From the NCBI GenBank assembly GCA_036250225.1, contig JAPZLL010000001.1, positions 434,001-498,000 of the forward strand: DNA of 64,000 nt, given 5' to 3'. The stretch comes from Cercophora sp. LCS_1. Its lineage: Eukaryota; Ascomycota; Sordariomycetes; Sordariales; Lasiosphaeriaceae. Below the pieces are notes generated by a model, which did not search any database, had not been told where the DNA came from, and saw only the letters and a program-made list of their open reading frames with translations. Position numbers and translations under genes: made by a program. Shown here in pieces: positions 1 to 11,371 of the stretch (the first letter of the stretch is position 1; each line of letters opens with the position of its first letter).

Positions 1-2
1 TT

Positions 3-635
3 GAACTCGGAGGCCAGCCACTCAGCAACGATCTGGCCCTCGCGGTGCTCCTCGATACGGGCTCGTCCCTCACATACCTCCCGGACGACATGGTCCAGCT
101 CGTCTACAACCAGGTCAACGCTCAGTACGACTCGAGCAACGGCGCAGCGTACGTGCCCTGCTCCCTCAAGACCCAGAACACGGCCCTGCGCTTCACCTTC
201 TCCGGAGCCCCCATCGAAGTCGACATGAACGAAATGGTACTTGACATGTACACATCCAGCGGCCGTCGCCCGACCTTCTCCAACGGCCAAACGGCGTGTC
301 TCTTTGGCATCGCGCCCGCCGGCCAGGGCACCAACGTTCTGGGCGACACGTTCCTCCGGTCCGCTTACGTAGTCTACGACCTAGCGAACAACGAGATCTC
401 CATCGCACAGACAAACTTCAACTCTACCACTTCCAAGATTGTCGAGATCGGCACCGGCGCAAACTCTGTCCCTAGCGCAACAAAGGTGTCGAACCCAGTG
501 GCTGCCACCGCGGGTGTCAGCACCGTTAGTTCGCTCAACGGGATCGGAACTCAGAACGCGGGTGTCACGACAGGTGCTGGGGTGTTTGGGGTGACCGTTG
601 CCGCCGTTGTGGTGGGATTCTTCTTGGGCCTTTGA
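3..635 (+). CDS. GPI-anchored aspartyl protease (yapsin/OpsB type), 3' end only
   Basis: The reading frame is open from base 3, so the gene starts upstream of the window and only about 210 C-terminal residues are present. The second active-site motif of pepsin-like proteases is visible at bases 57-71 (LDTGSSLTYLP), followed by the family's C-terminal lobe, including the NVLGDTFLRSAYVVYD segment. After the catalytic lobe comes a Ser/Thr/Ala-rich stretch and a hydrophobic end (GVTVAAVVVGFFLGL) with no charged residues after it. That is typical of a GPI-attachment signal, so the enzyme probably sits at the plasma membrane or cell wall. By family knowledge, such yapsins process cell-wall and secreted proteins. 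The first catalytic Asp and the signal peptide lie outside the window. The family call is firm; the exact substrate is unknown. Confidence 0.88.
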   Translation, partial: ELGGQPLSNDLALAVLLDTGSSLTYLPDDMVQLVYNQVNAQYDSSNGAAYVPCSLKTQNTALRFTFSGAPIEVDMNEMVLDMYTSSGRRPTFSNGQTACLFGIAPAGQGTNVLGDTFLRSAYVVYDLANNEISIAQTNFNSTTSKIVEIGTGANSVPSATKVSNPVAATAGVSTVSSLNGIGTQNAGVTTGAGVFGVTVAAVVVGFFLGL

Positions 636-2161
636 ATTGGATATTGTCGATTTGGGGAAACGACAATCTGCATCTTTGCATTGGGATGGCGTTTTTAACA
701 CTTGGTGGCTTTGGATCTTTTATACGTCATGCTCACTTTTTACAAGATTCTGTTGAAGTCTCAGCGGCACATCGTATTTTTGCATCTGGTTCATGGTCCG
801 GGTTCTGGAACAGGTTTGGGTTGGGTGCATTGGATGGGTCTTGGTCGGAACGGTTTCAGGATAGGCCAGGTAGCATAGCCATGAGGGCGTATTTTTAGGA
901 CGAATATGTGCTGGTTCAAACGCGTGCTTCCCGCAAGCCTGTTGTCGTGCTTTGAAGTGATGATATCGGCGGTTTGGTCGGGGATACATCCACCGGCCAC
1001 CACTCGAAAAGGAGGATGATGAAGAAGGTTGAGGTCCCGCTCTGGGAGTAATTGGACTATGTTGCTTACTTACTTTCAGAGGAACGGCGCGTGCCGGTTT
1101 TTGCTTACCCCATATATATATCGTTCACAACCTTCTTTTAACCATGCCGGTTTTATTTGCATACATGGAAAACCAACCAAGTTCGCCGTGGCTGGGCGCT
1201 GGGCCGAAATCAAGCAGCCGGCGCAGTATTTGGAGCTAAACGGCTCGTAAACGCAGCGCCGAAGACGGACGACCGCCAGATAACCCTGAGGCTCTCCAAC
1301 GGGTGTGGATTTTAAGTGTAAGATTGTCGAACTTTTCTAGCTACGGCGGTGCTGGTTTCCTATCTGCGCAAATCAAACCGGTAATCCAGATCACCTGGTT
1401 TTCCGAAGTCGTCTGTTTAGGCAGTCCGTTCAGTCGTATCTAAAGTTGGGATAAGCGTGCCGCGGGCCGCGGGCCGCAGAACAACGAAACCTGGGGTTTA
1501 TGGATGGTGTGGATCAGGCCATCGCCTTACTGAGCACATGTGGAGGGCGCCCTCGTTGTTCTCTTGATACCGAAAATGATCGTTCGACCCAGCATCCATC
1601 TTCCGGGGCGGGCGGCTGAGTGCGGGATCCGGACAAGCTTCCCTCATGGTGGTCTCTTCGACGACCTCCCTCAGCTGATGTGTGCCTTTCGTCTTCGATG
1701 TCAACTGGAGACCATGTGGTTGCTTCGAGCCCCAAGCCAAGAAGCTCGCTGCCGATTCCGGCTTGGCGAAAGCTTGTTCAGCCTGGAAGAGCCCACACCA
1801 AGCCACGTTGCGACCTGGCTCGTCCCAGCAAGGTCACGACAACAACCCTCGCCGTCCTGAAAACCCGAGGGAAGCTGGGGAGTAGACCGAAATTTGCTCG
1901 TGATGTTTTAGACCGACAACGGAGTTGACGTTACGACAATCGGGGTAGTCTGGGATGACCGCTTCGCAGTCAGGGAACGGATGTGGGTTGATCTCGCCGG
2001 CATATGCCAAGATACCCCCGGTACGCCACCAACTGCACAACGAGCTCCAGCTGGGATCAACTGGTCCAAAAGTTTCCGGAGCAAAAAAAATACCTTCATG
2101 CGTTGCATGCTGAAAAAGGCGCCTTGCGCAGCCTGCATGCGCTGGCAATGTGAGGTGTTGC

Positions 2162-2208
<47 letters not shown>

Positions 2209-5200
2209 GTGTGTGTGTGTGTTGCGTTTGAATAAGGGGGACGCGTCTTGGGATCACAGCTTCACACTCAACCTCAATTCCCATTCTCGCTGACAGGGAT
2301 CCGGTTGCTTCCATCCACAGACTCACAACCCACCGCCTTCGGATAGCTGCGTTGGGTGGGTGACATCAACACACCTTGCCCAAATGTAGTGAACGGACGG
2401 GATAATTCGGTCCAACTCGGGCTTATGGGCCATCCGGAGAATGATGCTGTGCCAGTCGACTATGCAAACCGGGCTGCGTCTTGGGTCCGGCCATGGCTCC
2501 CAGAGCTCTCTCGAGCTTCATCCCGCATAACACAGAACCTCCAGGCTCGCTAGATTAGCGTGGCAGGGACAGCCACATTGCCCGGTGTTGGTGAAGCTTG
2601 ACTAGTGAAATCAAGTTCTAGATAAAATGTGGTGAAACAGGGAGCTCGGTCATCTGTCCGTCAATTGCCGTTGCCCACGCCAGTGGCGGTCATGCTGCCC
2701 GTGTGTAGCCACTTGCCTTCAAAGCGATCAGTGAGGCGTCTGGTCTAGACTGGGCGCTTCTGGAAAGTCTTGGGCATGTCGGATACGGACGGGATGGCGG
2801 TGGGCTGGCATCCGAGTCGGAGGAAGTCGGTGTGTCCTACGAGGTGAGAGGCTCAAGCACAGCACGCAGATAGTCCGTGAATCTCAGATGCCAAGCATGG
2901 CGATTTCAGGATTGCGGCATTGCAGAAACACGCGTCAGATGGCCGTCGGGGCAGCGCTCGTCTGGCGCGTGGACGACAATGGAAGATGATCCGGCATCGA
3001 CGGTGCGACTGCCAAGGACAATACTCATCCGCAAGGTGAGCAGATTTGACAGCCGTGTGAGGTTGTGCTGCACACCTCGAGATCCATTAGCGGATCCCGC
3101 AGAACGCCGGGAATGAGCAAGCGGACGCTGGCGGCGACAACAAGTCAACGCTGAGATGTTGGACTAGCAACAAAGGTGTTGGGGATCAGAAAATGCCTCA
3201 TACATACATGTATGTGTGTCGCTCTGCAGAATATGCCAGAGGAGCGCTATGGTCCGTCAGACGCATGAGCTTGCAGCAAAGAAAAGGCGTGCCTGGGCTC
3301 GTAGTGTTGCGTGCATGGGCGCTTTAGGAAAGGGGGAACAGAAATTCTATCTTTGTTTCGCCGCCGCAAACTGCCGCGCGCGGACGTTTTTGGGGTTTTG
3401 ATGTTGGCCCTTCCCAGCCAAACTCATGATCGCCACTAACGGCAAAGGTCCATACTGTGACCCCTGGCAAAGCAAATTGTAGTGAACTAAACCCCATTTC
3501 CTTGGATGGCAGTTGTCCTCGGAAAATATCGATGAAACATGCTTTTTCCGGTCCAAGATCGTGCATTCCCATCTGGCGGTGTTATCTTCCTGGACATAAG
3601 AGGCAGTGTTTTTGGTCCGGGGAGGAGGAAGGGACGACCCAGAAAGCGAGAACGCTGCAGGCACGGGCTCGACCACCCAATGGCAGCAGAAGAGAGGTCC
3701 ACGAGCTACTGTCGCTGTTGCCATTTTCTGCTCTCAGCATGATTGCAAATCCAAATCCACCAAGATCAACCAAGCTCTGCAGGTGGAGAAGCTTAGCCGG
3801 AGGCCGCCCACTGCAACCTCTACAGCCATAGAGGAAAGGACCTCGGGATGCAGATGCAAAGGGAGCCCGCTTGTGCTTCGAGAGAGTGTCAATTGGGTGA
3901 ATACCGCGTTGGGATCGACAAGATGCCATGCGCCGCTTATTCCGTGCTTGCCATGGATATGTCTCACTCATACCGAACAGACGGCGGGCAACGGTCAGGA
4001 ACACATGTCTTGGGTTCTTGGTCCCCGCCCTGCAAACTCACCGTATCAAGGAATACGTCCGGGTATCTAGCGCTGGTAGACAGAGTAATTCACCGCCTGT
4101 ATTGCGTACATGAAAGAGAGGAGCAAGCAGGCGAATGGCACTACACCAGGAAATGCTGTAAGTCAGCGTTTCCGACTGGCTGGGTATAGGTTTCGTCCCA
4201 TCCCCTCGTTTCCCGTCAATAATTCCCAGCGTCTCGTCTATTTAGCAACCGGGTTCCGCCACCAAAGGGCCCTCGGTCTTCTCCCATTGTCCTGGTCCCC
4301 AAGGTCCCCTTTGTGGGCCGCTTTGTTTGTACATTCGTACTTACAGAAACCCGGTGACCCTCTTGCGCTACCGCCGTCGCCCTGGCTGTTCCTCAACCAC
4401 ACAAATCTTGAATACAACGCTGAACCCTCGACAATGCAAAGGCCGCCACTAAGCCAGGCCAGCCGGTGATTGTCACTGGATTGCGGGCGTGCCGGCGGTG
4501 GTAAGAGCAGCAGGAGGCTGCTGAATCAAAGTTTGCAAGCAGCTTTCTTGTTTTGCTCGGCACCCGTCGGTTCCTGTCCAAGAAGAAGCAGGGTAGGGCG
4601 CGCATCCCCTCCCGTCCCCCACCGTCGTCATCCCTCTTTCCGTTGGAAGCTGTCCCCGTCAGCCATCGCAGCCATCAGCCGAGAAGAATCGCCTCCCGCC
4701 GTTTTAGGTTCCTGCGCTGTCTCACCAAGCACACAAGGAGATACCTAGAAAATACCACCAAAGTGTGCAGAGCCCCCTTTGCGATTACCTAACTCCATCC
4801 GCACCACCTAGAATCTGCAGAAACAGTCACGGCCCTTACAAAATTTTATTTCTTCAAATATCGGCCCCCCTTCATCATGATTGCCACCTGCCCGCCTAAC
4901 CAGGAGAGCACGTTCTGATCGGCCCTGTCAGCCCGTCTTGCTACCCCGCTATCACTCGCCCTGCGGCTTCCGCGGGAAACGAGTTATAACTCCATCAGTC
5001 TTTTGAACAAGCCCGCCACTGGCCTCTCACTCCACTTTTATACAGACTTCGGCGCTCCGCTTCGCTCCATCGAAACTTGTCGGCCAACTTTTTTCGTCGA
5101 CCACCCCTCCTCCCACAAATTGGTTTTGAACTATTTTTCTTTCCCCTTTTCCTCACCAAAAACACACAGAAATCACCACCGGCTGAGCTGCCGCGCCGTT

Positions 5201-5446
5201 TTGTCGGTCTCACGGAACCGGGCGTTGCCCACTCTCTGAAGGCGTGTTCGCCGTCACAATCGCTGTCGCTTGCATAAGCGCAGTGACCGAAGACCCCAGA
5301 CTCGCTTGCCGCGTTTGCCCAGTGACTTCGCTCCTTCGTGGTTAGTGCTGTTCGTGGTCGCCCGCCCGCAGCCCGCACCGCGACACCCCAGCCCGCCTCC
5401 GAAGCCCGCCCTTTCCCAATCACACTTTCGATTTCGCTCTCGAAAC
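636..5446. other. Long intergenic region with microsatellite, no gene recognised
   Basis: This 4.8-kb gap between two + strand genes has only short overlapping frames on both strands, with no recognisable domain and no convincing exon chain. It holds a 60-bp GT tract (separate entry). The last 350 bases before the kinase start are pyrimidine-rich, as expected for a fungal promoter and 5' leader. A non-coding RNA or a fast-evolving small gene cannot be excluded from sequence alone. Confidence 0.6.
2163..2222. repeat. GT dinucleotide microsatellite
   Basis: Twenty GT units, one GC interruption at 2203-2204, then nine more GT units. It lies in non-coding DNA far from any recognised exon. Alternating purine-pyrimidine tracts of this length can adopt Z-DNA and are usually length-polymorphic between strains. 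Confidence 0.97.
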
Positions 5447-7000
5447 ATGTCGAGCACGACGGACGTCAAGGCGACAACCGCCCCGCGGTCTTCGCAGCCT
5501 TCGTCAGTCAAGTCGGGGAAGTCTGGTAACTCGTCGTCTAAGTCGCCGAAACTGGCCGCCCAGCATGGCCCCCCCGCTACGGCTGGCTCCCCGGCCGAGC
5601 AGGCGAAGCCGGCCGAGAAGGGGTTGAAGGACCGCTTGACCCGCATGTTTTCCACCAAAGACGTCAATCGCCACGCCGCTGCCACCGATGCGGCCTCGCA
5701 CGTCAACGGGACGCCCAACCCGGGAACGCCGCAGCCGGCTCCCAAGCCCAACGTCCCGCAGCGCAAAGCGTCCTCGACCGAGAAGCCCAAGCTCACCAAC
5801 GGCAAGGAGGTGCCTCAGCGCTTTGTCATCATGCCTGACGTGCCTGGGGGACACGAGCATCACCTTAAGTCCAGCCGTCGTCAAGAGAAGCTCACCGACA
5901 TGATCAAGGGTTTCCTGGGCGCCAAGAAGCCTGAGCATGCCGAGAACGATCTTTCGCTGGTCTCAAGTTGGGTGGATAACCTCAAGTTGGAAAAGGACAA
6001 GGTGCTAGACCCGGCGGCGGCCGAAAAGAAGATCATTGCCGGCCCGTCAGCTTCCCTTGTAGAAAAGTATGGCAAGTGCCAGGAGATTGTCGGCCGGGGC
6101 GCCTTTGGCATCGTCAGAATCTCGCACAAAAAGATGGACAATGGAGGAGGCGAGAAGCTGTTCGCGGTCAAGGAGTTCCGTCGGAGACCTGAGGAGACGG
6201 AGAAGAAGTACAGCAAACGACTGACGGCCGAATTCTGCATCTCATCATCGTTGAGACACCCCAATGTCATTCACACCCTGGATCTGCTTAAGGACGCGAA
6301 GGGCGATTACTGCGAGGTGATGGAGTTTTGCGCCGGCGGAGACCTGTACACCCTTGTCCTGGCCGCTGGAAAGCTCGAGGTGCAAGAGGCGGACTGCTTC
6401 TTCAAACAGATGATGCGCGGTGTCGAGTACATGCACGAAATGGGTGTTGCGCACCGTGATCTAAAGCCGGAAAATCTGCTCCTGACCACGCACGGCGGTC
6501 TCAAGATCACGGATTTCGGCAATGGCGAGTGCTTCCGCATGGCGTGGGAGAACGATGCGCACATGGTGTCCGGCCTGTGTGGATCCGCCCCATACATTGC
6601 GCCCGAGGAATATGTCGACAAGGAGTTTGATGCCCGTGCCGTCGACGTTTGGGCTTGTGGCGTCATTTACATGGCCATGCGGACGGGCAGACATCTTTGG
6701 CGCCTGGCGAAGAAGGACGAGGACGAGTTCTATGAACGGTATTTGGAGGGTCGGCGTGACGAAGCGGGATACGGTCCCATCGAAGCGTTACATAGGGTAG
6801 GTCCCCACAGAGCTCCTGGAAGCAGAACTGGCGGAGGGGCTTGTATTCCTGACGGCAGTGATCCCCAGGCTCGTTGCAGAAACGTGATCTACTCCATCCT
6901 CGACCCAAATCCCTCGCGCCGAATCACGGCCTCCCAAGTGCTCAAGTCAGAATGGGGCCGCGAGATAAAACTTTGCAAGGCCGGCGAGGAAGGGCTTTAA
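5447..7000 (+). CDS. HAL4/SAT4 (NPR/HAL5 family) serine/threonine protein kinase
   Basis: Exons 5447-6796 and 6869-7000 give 493 residues. The N-terminal ~200 residues are Ser/Pro/Lys-rich and probably disordered. The kinase domain follows, with a glycine loop GRGAFG near residue 216, AVKEF, HRDLKPEN near 334, DFGNGE near 356 and APEEY. The DFGNGE form, the SGLCGSAPYIAPEE segment and the WACGVIYMAM motif match the fungal HAL4/HAL5 group. In yeast that group stabilises the Trk potassium transporters and other plasma-membrane permeases. The 72-nt intron (6797-6868; donor GTAGGT, branch CTGAC) is stop-free and a multiple of three, so an unspliced read also gives an open frame. The conserved C-terminal lobe continues cleanly only when it is removed. 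The ATG at 5447 is the first one before the domain; upstream in-frame sequence lacks conservation cues. Confidence 0.9.
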   Translation: MSSTTDVKATTAPRSSQPSSVKSGKSGNSSSKSPKLAAQHGPPATAGSPAEQAKPAEKGLKDRLTRMFSTKDVNRHAAATDAASHVNGTPNPGTPQPAPKPNVPQRKASSTEKPKLTNGKEVPQRFVIMPDVPGGHEHHLKSSRRQEKLTDMIKGFLGAKKPEHAENDLSLVSSWVDNLKLEKDKVLDPAAAEKKIIAGPSASLVEKYGKCQEIVGRGAFGIVRISHKKMDNGGGEKLFAVKEFRRRPEETEKKYSKRLTAEFCISSSLRHPNVIHTLDLLKDAKGDYCEVMEFCAGGDLYTLVLAAGKLEVQEADCFFKQMMRGVEYMHEMGVAHRDLKPENLLLTTHGGLKITDFGNGECFRMAWENDAHMVSGLCGSAPYIAPEEYVDKEFDARAVDVWACGVIYMAMRTGRHLWRLAKKDEDEFYERYLEGRRDEAGYGPIEALHRVGPHRAPGSRTGGGACIPDGSDPQARCRNVIYSILDPNPSRRITASQVLKSEWGREIKLCKAGEEGL

Positions 7001-9877
7001 CACATGCCCCGTCAGGCGACTGGGTGATGCTTCGTCGCATCGCCTCCGTCTGACGGACCCCGCGAACGACAATCGGCTTCGATAACCGATCGAAAGTGCT
7101 CGAACGCTCGCCCGACTCACGGCGCAAGCGATTACATATGACGATTGAATGCCCCGATTTGGCCAGCACAGGAGTTTGGGAGTCAACACGACAAATAGTT
7201 TGTTCCGTTTCGCTTCTACCATATTTTCATCCCCTTGCACTTTTTTCTTCACATTTTGAGTGGGTGGAGGAGACTGCCACGCTTTGGCTTCTCTGGTTAC
7301 TCATGGGCGAAAAAGTATTGTTAGCACTCCCTGGGGTCCAGAAAGGGGTATTGCGGACAGGGTTGAAGTCGCTTCCCGCGTTTTTTTCTTTGTTATTCTA
7401 CGTGAGACTGCAAACAAAGTTCTTTTTGCATCGCCTTTCGAGGCGGAAGCGCACGAGTCCCCTAACATCGAGACTCGGATGTGTGCTGTGCGTACTCTTT
7501 CTTCCAATGCTTCAATGAGGAAGCCTTGCTATATCTCATTTAGTTGCTTTGGAGCGAGGAGTATAGATAGAATGACGCGTGATGGTGTGTTTTGGTTGGT
7601 GTTGGTGCTCGTGTTGCCGAGTACGAAGCATGACATGTGAGCGTGCGCTCGACTGTGGCAGTATGGTTGAAAGGCATGTTGGGTTATCTGCAGCAAACGC
7701 ATTTACGGGCTTGGGCGGCTGTTCGTGATTTTTTTTGGCGGGTGTTTTTGGATGGTGGCATCGTGGACTTGCGGTTCGGCATCGGGGATGGTGAACTCGA
7801 TGTGATGGAATTGGTGAAGCAAAGGGGCTGGCTGAAGGATTTTTGTGGTGCAAAACATGGATTGAAGGGTCAGTCGGTTGGTTGATTGAAGGGATGGGAT
7901 TCGGGGGTTGGGAGTTGAGATCTAGAGGAGATTCAAGGCGGATGGGGCGAGGCAATATCCATCAGGGTTCCCCATCCATATATACATAATACAGACGACT
8001 CAAGTCTTGTTGATACCCGTGCTATGTATTTTTTTTTTTGTTTTGGGGGGGTGTTCAGAGACTCGGTGGTTGGGGAGATTGCCGGGTGGTGTTGGCGGTT
8101 CCCATTCAGTGGTAAGTATCCTGTCAGCCTGAATTACACAAAACATCCAACTCTACTAGCCAAAGGGGGTAATCGTGGGATAGCTCGCACATGGATCATC
8201 ACGGCCATTAGTTCTGCAAATGTATGCTCTGAAAGAAAGAAGAGAGGCCTCGTCATCTTGATGGAACCAGGCGGTCCAACATCACGTCCGACCCGGTTCT
8301 ACGTCACCCTGTGAGACGTCCGGTATACCCAATGATAGAGACTCTCTTCTCTTTGCTCTTTCACCTGCCCGTTTCTTGACTGGTGCATACCTCCACGTCT
8401 CTGTGCCCTCTGTCGGGCACGTCTTAGAGTTTGAACCCCAAAACAGGGGATAAAATCACCCGGAGCAACACTTGTAACATCTTTCTTGTCTCGACAACCG
8501 CTGACCTCTTGAAATAAGATCAACGCGCGTTTCTTCCAACATAGAGTGTGCTATGACTCAAAGGGTTCATTTCGCATCCATGGATTCCATGGGAAAAGAA
8601 ACTGACCTCCCCTGAGCACATGAGCTTAAGCTTGTTCCTATGTTTTTTTTTAAAAAACCATCCGGTCCCCCTTTTCCGAGAAACATGCAGTTTATCTCCT
8701 TTTTTTTTTTTTTTTTTTTTTTGCACAATCCTGTCAAAATTCAACACAGATAAGATCTATAAACGTGGCTGGGGTTCTAGGTAAACAAACGCCTTACCCA
8801 TTTCTCATCCACCAATGGCCATGAATAACTCTGGTCACCCTCTCTCCCATCCGAACCGGACAACCAAACGGTGGCCAAGTGTGTGTGTGTGTGTGTGCTT
8901 ACACCCCTCGGTCGTACTGGCACGTACCCCCCCTGGTATCAGTAACAGCTCTCAGGACTATCCTGATGAAATCGTGCCGCCAGACAAAAAGAAAAGTGAT
9001 TCAACACTTAACCTGCAACCCACATGCGGCCATGTTGCAAACAAGAAACCCGGTTGACCAACTCCAAATATTAGCAAACTGGATCGTCGAGACTACACAT
9101 TCCGCTCGGGGACTCGTTGCTATGTGCATGGGCATAGTCATACATGGGTCTTTATCAGGGGCAATGAAAACATTACACCCCCTCGAAGCACATGACACCC
9201 AACCCACTCTCCGAGTCCCAGCATTACCTGACATCATCAACGGGATCACAATCACTTCACACAAACAGCATCGACCAAAAATGGCATCTGCAACCCAAGA
9301 CATTATATTCCCATTTCCCATACCGATAAGTCCCGAATTACACCAATTCCCAACCAACTAACCGTCCCCTCAATTTTGATCATTCACATTTCTCTCCTCT
9401 ACAGAACCCGAACATCATCATCCCCCCGTCTCCAGCCCGGGTTGTCAACAACAGCTACAAGACACCAACAAAAGATCCTTCACAGAAGTACTGTCGAAAT
9501 TAAGCGGGACAACGAAAAAGGCAAACACAAAATACGACAAAACAATACCGATTTCAACTCCCCCAACCACCACCATAGACGCCAGCTAGCCTTTTTTTTC
9601 GCCCACTTTGACGCGGGAAGAAAAATTTGCCACTCACACAACACGGTGCGGTTATACAAGCCCAAGATAGCAAAAACAAGAAAACGCACAAACAGGCAAG
9701 CGGAATACCACCTCAGATGCCCGCACGCAGCACATACGGTTTATGACATGGCGTTAAACCCTCCTGGCGTCATCACCCAACCCAACCGGTAAATCCCGAA
9801 AAAAGATGAATCAAATCACCAAACCACCTCCCATCATCATATCATTCATGAAGACACGCATGCGCACACCGCCCCTC
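7001..9877. other. Convergent intergenic region, no gene recognised
   Basis: A 2.9-kb gap between the 3' ends of two converging genes. It contains a 23-base T run (8700-8722), a short GT run (8879-8897) and other homopolymers. The frames present, such as the minus-strand one at 7536-7955, are low-complexity and have no recognisable domain. It presumably holds both 3' UTRs. Confidence 0.6.
8700..8722. repeat. Poly-T tract (23 nt)
   Basis: An uninterrupted run of T in non-coding DNA between converging genes. It could be a retroposed poly-A tail, a nucleosome-excluding tract or simple slippage; no target-site duplication or adjacent element is evident. Confidence 0.95.
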
Positions 9878-11371
9878 TCACGAGTGGAACAGATCCCAAG
9901 CCCGCTCGCATAACCTGATGAACTCCTCCTTCTTCGCCCTTTGCGTCTCGGGGCTGTCCCTGCCCTCGCCAAACGGCCCTCTCCTCTGCGCGGCGCGGCC
10001 ATTGCCCAGCGGGGGACTGCCTCCCTCCTCGTACTCGGCCCTCGTTCTTCGCTTGGCGTTGTTCAGGCTGCTGGTGTTTCCGCTCATGCTGCTGGCGCTT
10101 CGGCTCGCGTCAGCTACCACTGGTCTACCATGCATTTGTGCTTGTGCTTGCGCCCCGGGAGACGGCGGCGTGGGGGGTTGGTGACCCCCGTAGTGTACTA
10201 ACTTCGGCAGCAGTTCCGGGCGGCCACCGGCCAGCTCAGCCTGCGCTTCCTCCGCAGATTTGTACTCTCTCGGTCGGCTCGGCGTGTGTGCGGGCGGGGG
10301 TGGTGGCGGGGGTCCCTGTTGGTGGTGCGGAGGCGGGTGGTGAGGGGAAGCAAGAGGGCGGTTTTGGTTGGCGTAGTGGGCGTGTTCCCTGTTCTCGGGG
10401 TGGCCTGACAGGTTCTGGCCGAAGACATCCGAGATGGGTGGCAGCCGGTTGTTGGTCTGGTTCGCGGGGACGTGGTGGATGTGCGATGTGCTTGCGAGAT
10501 TTGAGGGCTGGTTGGTAATGTGCCTCGTCAAGGGATGGGGATTGTGTCGACCGGTGAATGTCTGACCAAGCGGCGCGGACTGGATCACCCGCTCATTGGC
10601 GAACTGCTCGTGCGAAGGTGCGACGATGCTGAGTCCTGGAGGACCGCGCTTCCGTGCAAAACCTGGCGTTTTCGCAGTGAAAGCACCGTCTCCAGGGCCA
10701 TCGCCCTTGGCCGATTGCTGCTGTAACCTCTGCTCAATGATCTGTCTCTGGTGTTCCCTTACGCTCATGCTGCGCTGCAATTGCTCCTTCATCACTGGAT
10801 CCTGGGTAACGAAGCCAGGAGAGAGACATGCAAGGCCGACCTCCTGGATGCCGAGGCCTCCGTCGCGCGCGGTCAAAGGGCCGCGGGCCGTTCCAGGAGT
10901 GCCGGCGCCGGTGCTGGCTGGTTTGGAAAGATCCAGTTTCCTTGGTCTGTGCCGTGCGGTCGCCAGATCGGGAGAGCTAGGCTCCTTCTTCACGATGATT
11001 TTTGGTGGGCCTCCTGCATTTCTTGCTCTGCACACGCCGAGGCGAAATGGTTAGCAGCGTTCCCAGATGCAAATTCGGACACAGAGGGGATTGCGGCGGC
11101 GATTGCGGTGAGTAAGGGAAGAGATTGCTTACGCGGTTGGCGGAGAGGATTTGTACGCGCCCGTTGCACCTGGTCCCCGAGGGCTGCCACTGCCAGATCG
11201 AGGGGCTGACGCATTCGGGGGAGCAGACGCTAAGAGAGGCGGTGGTGGTGCTGTCCTAAGCGACGAGGGCGACGATGCTGAAGACGACGCGTGCGCGGCC
11301 GAGAGAACTTCGCCAAACGAGGGCCTATCGTAGGGAGCCGGTGAGGGGGCCATTGCGATTGCGGTGCTCAT
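9878..11371 (-). CDS. Conserved-looking proline-rich fungal protein, unrecognised
   Basis: Exons 11133-11371 and 9878-11027 (intron 105 nt, donor GTAAGC, acceptor GTGCAG) give 462 residues. I do not recognise the family. The sequence is largely low-complexity: Ser/Ala/Pro at the N-terminus, an eight-proline run near the middle and His/Asn-rich stretches. Some blocks look constrained: DRPSFGEVLSAA near residue 15; a basic segment PPKIIVKKEPSSPD around residue 90; a Gln-rich helix-like stretch (REHQRQIIEQRLQQQ); GLSIVAPSHEQF followed by NERVIQSAPLGQTFTGRH; and a C-terminal helix KKEEFIRLCERAWDLFHS. The VKKEP sequence resembles a SUMO-acceptor motif. The overall look, basic and disordered with short linear motifs, suits a nuclear regulator, but this is inference. 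The start ATG has no better in-frame alternative upstream. Confidence 0.75.

Noticed and set aside
7536..7955. 139-residue minus-strand Pro/His-rich frame after the HAL4-like kinase
   Set aside because: Low complexity, no domain, and lies where a 3' UTR is expected.
8700..8722. Poly-T as a retroposon tail
   Set aside because: No element body, second end or target-site duplication found around it.
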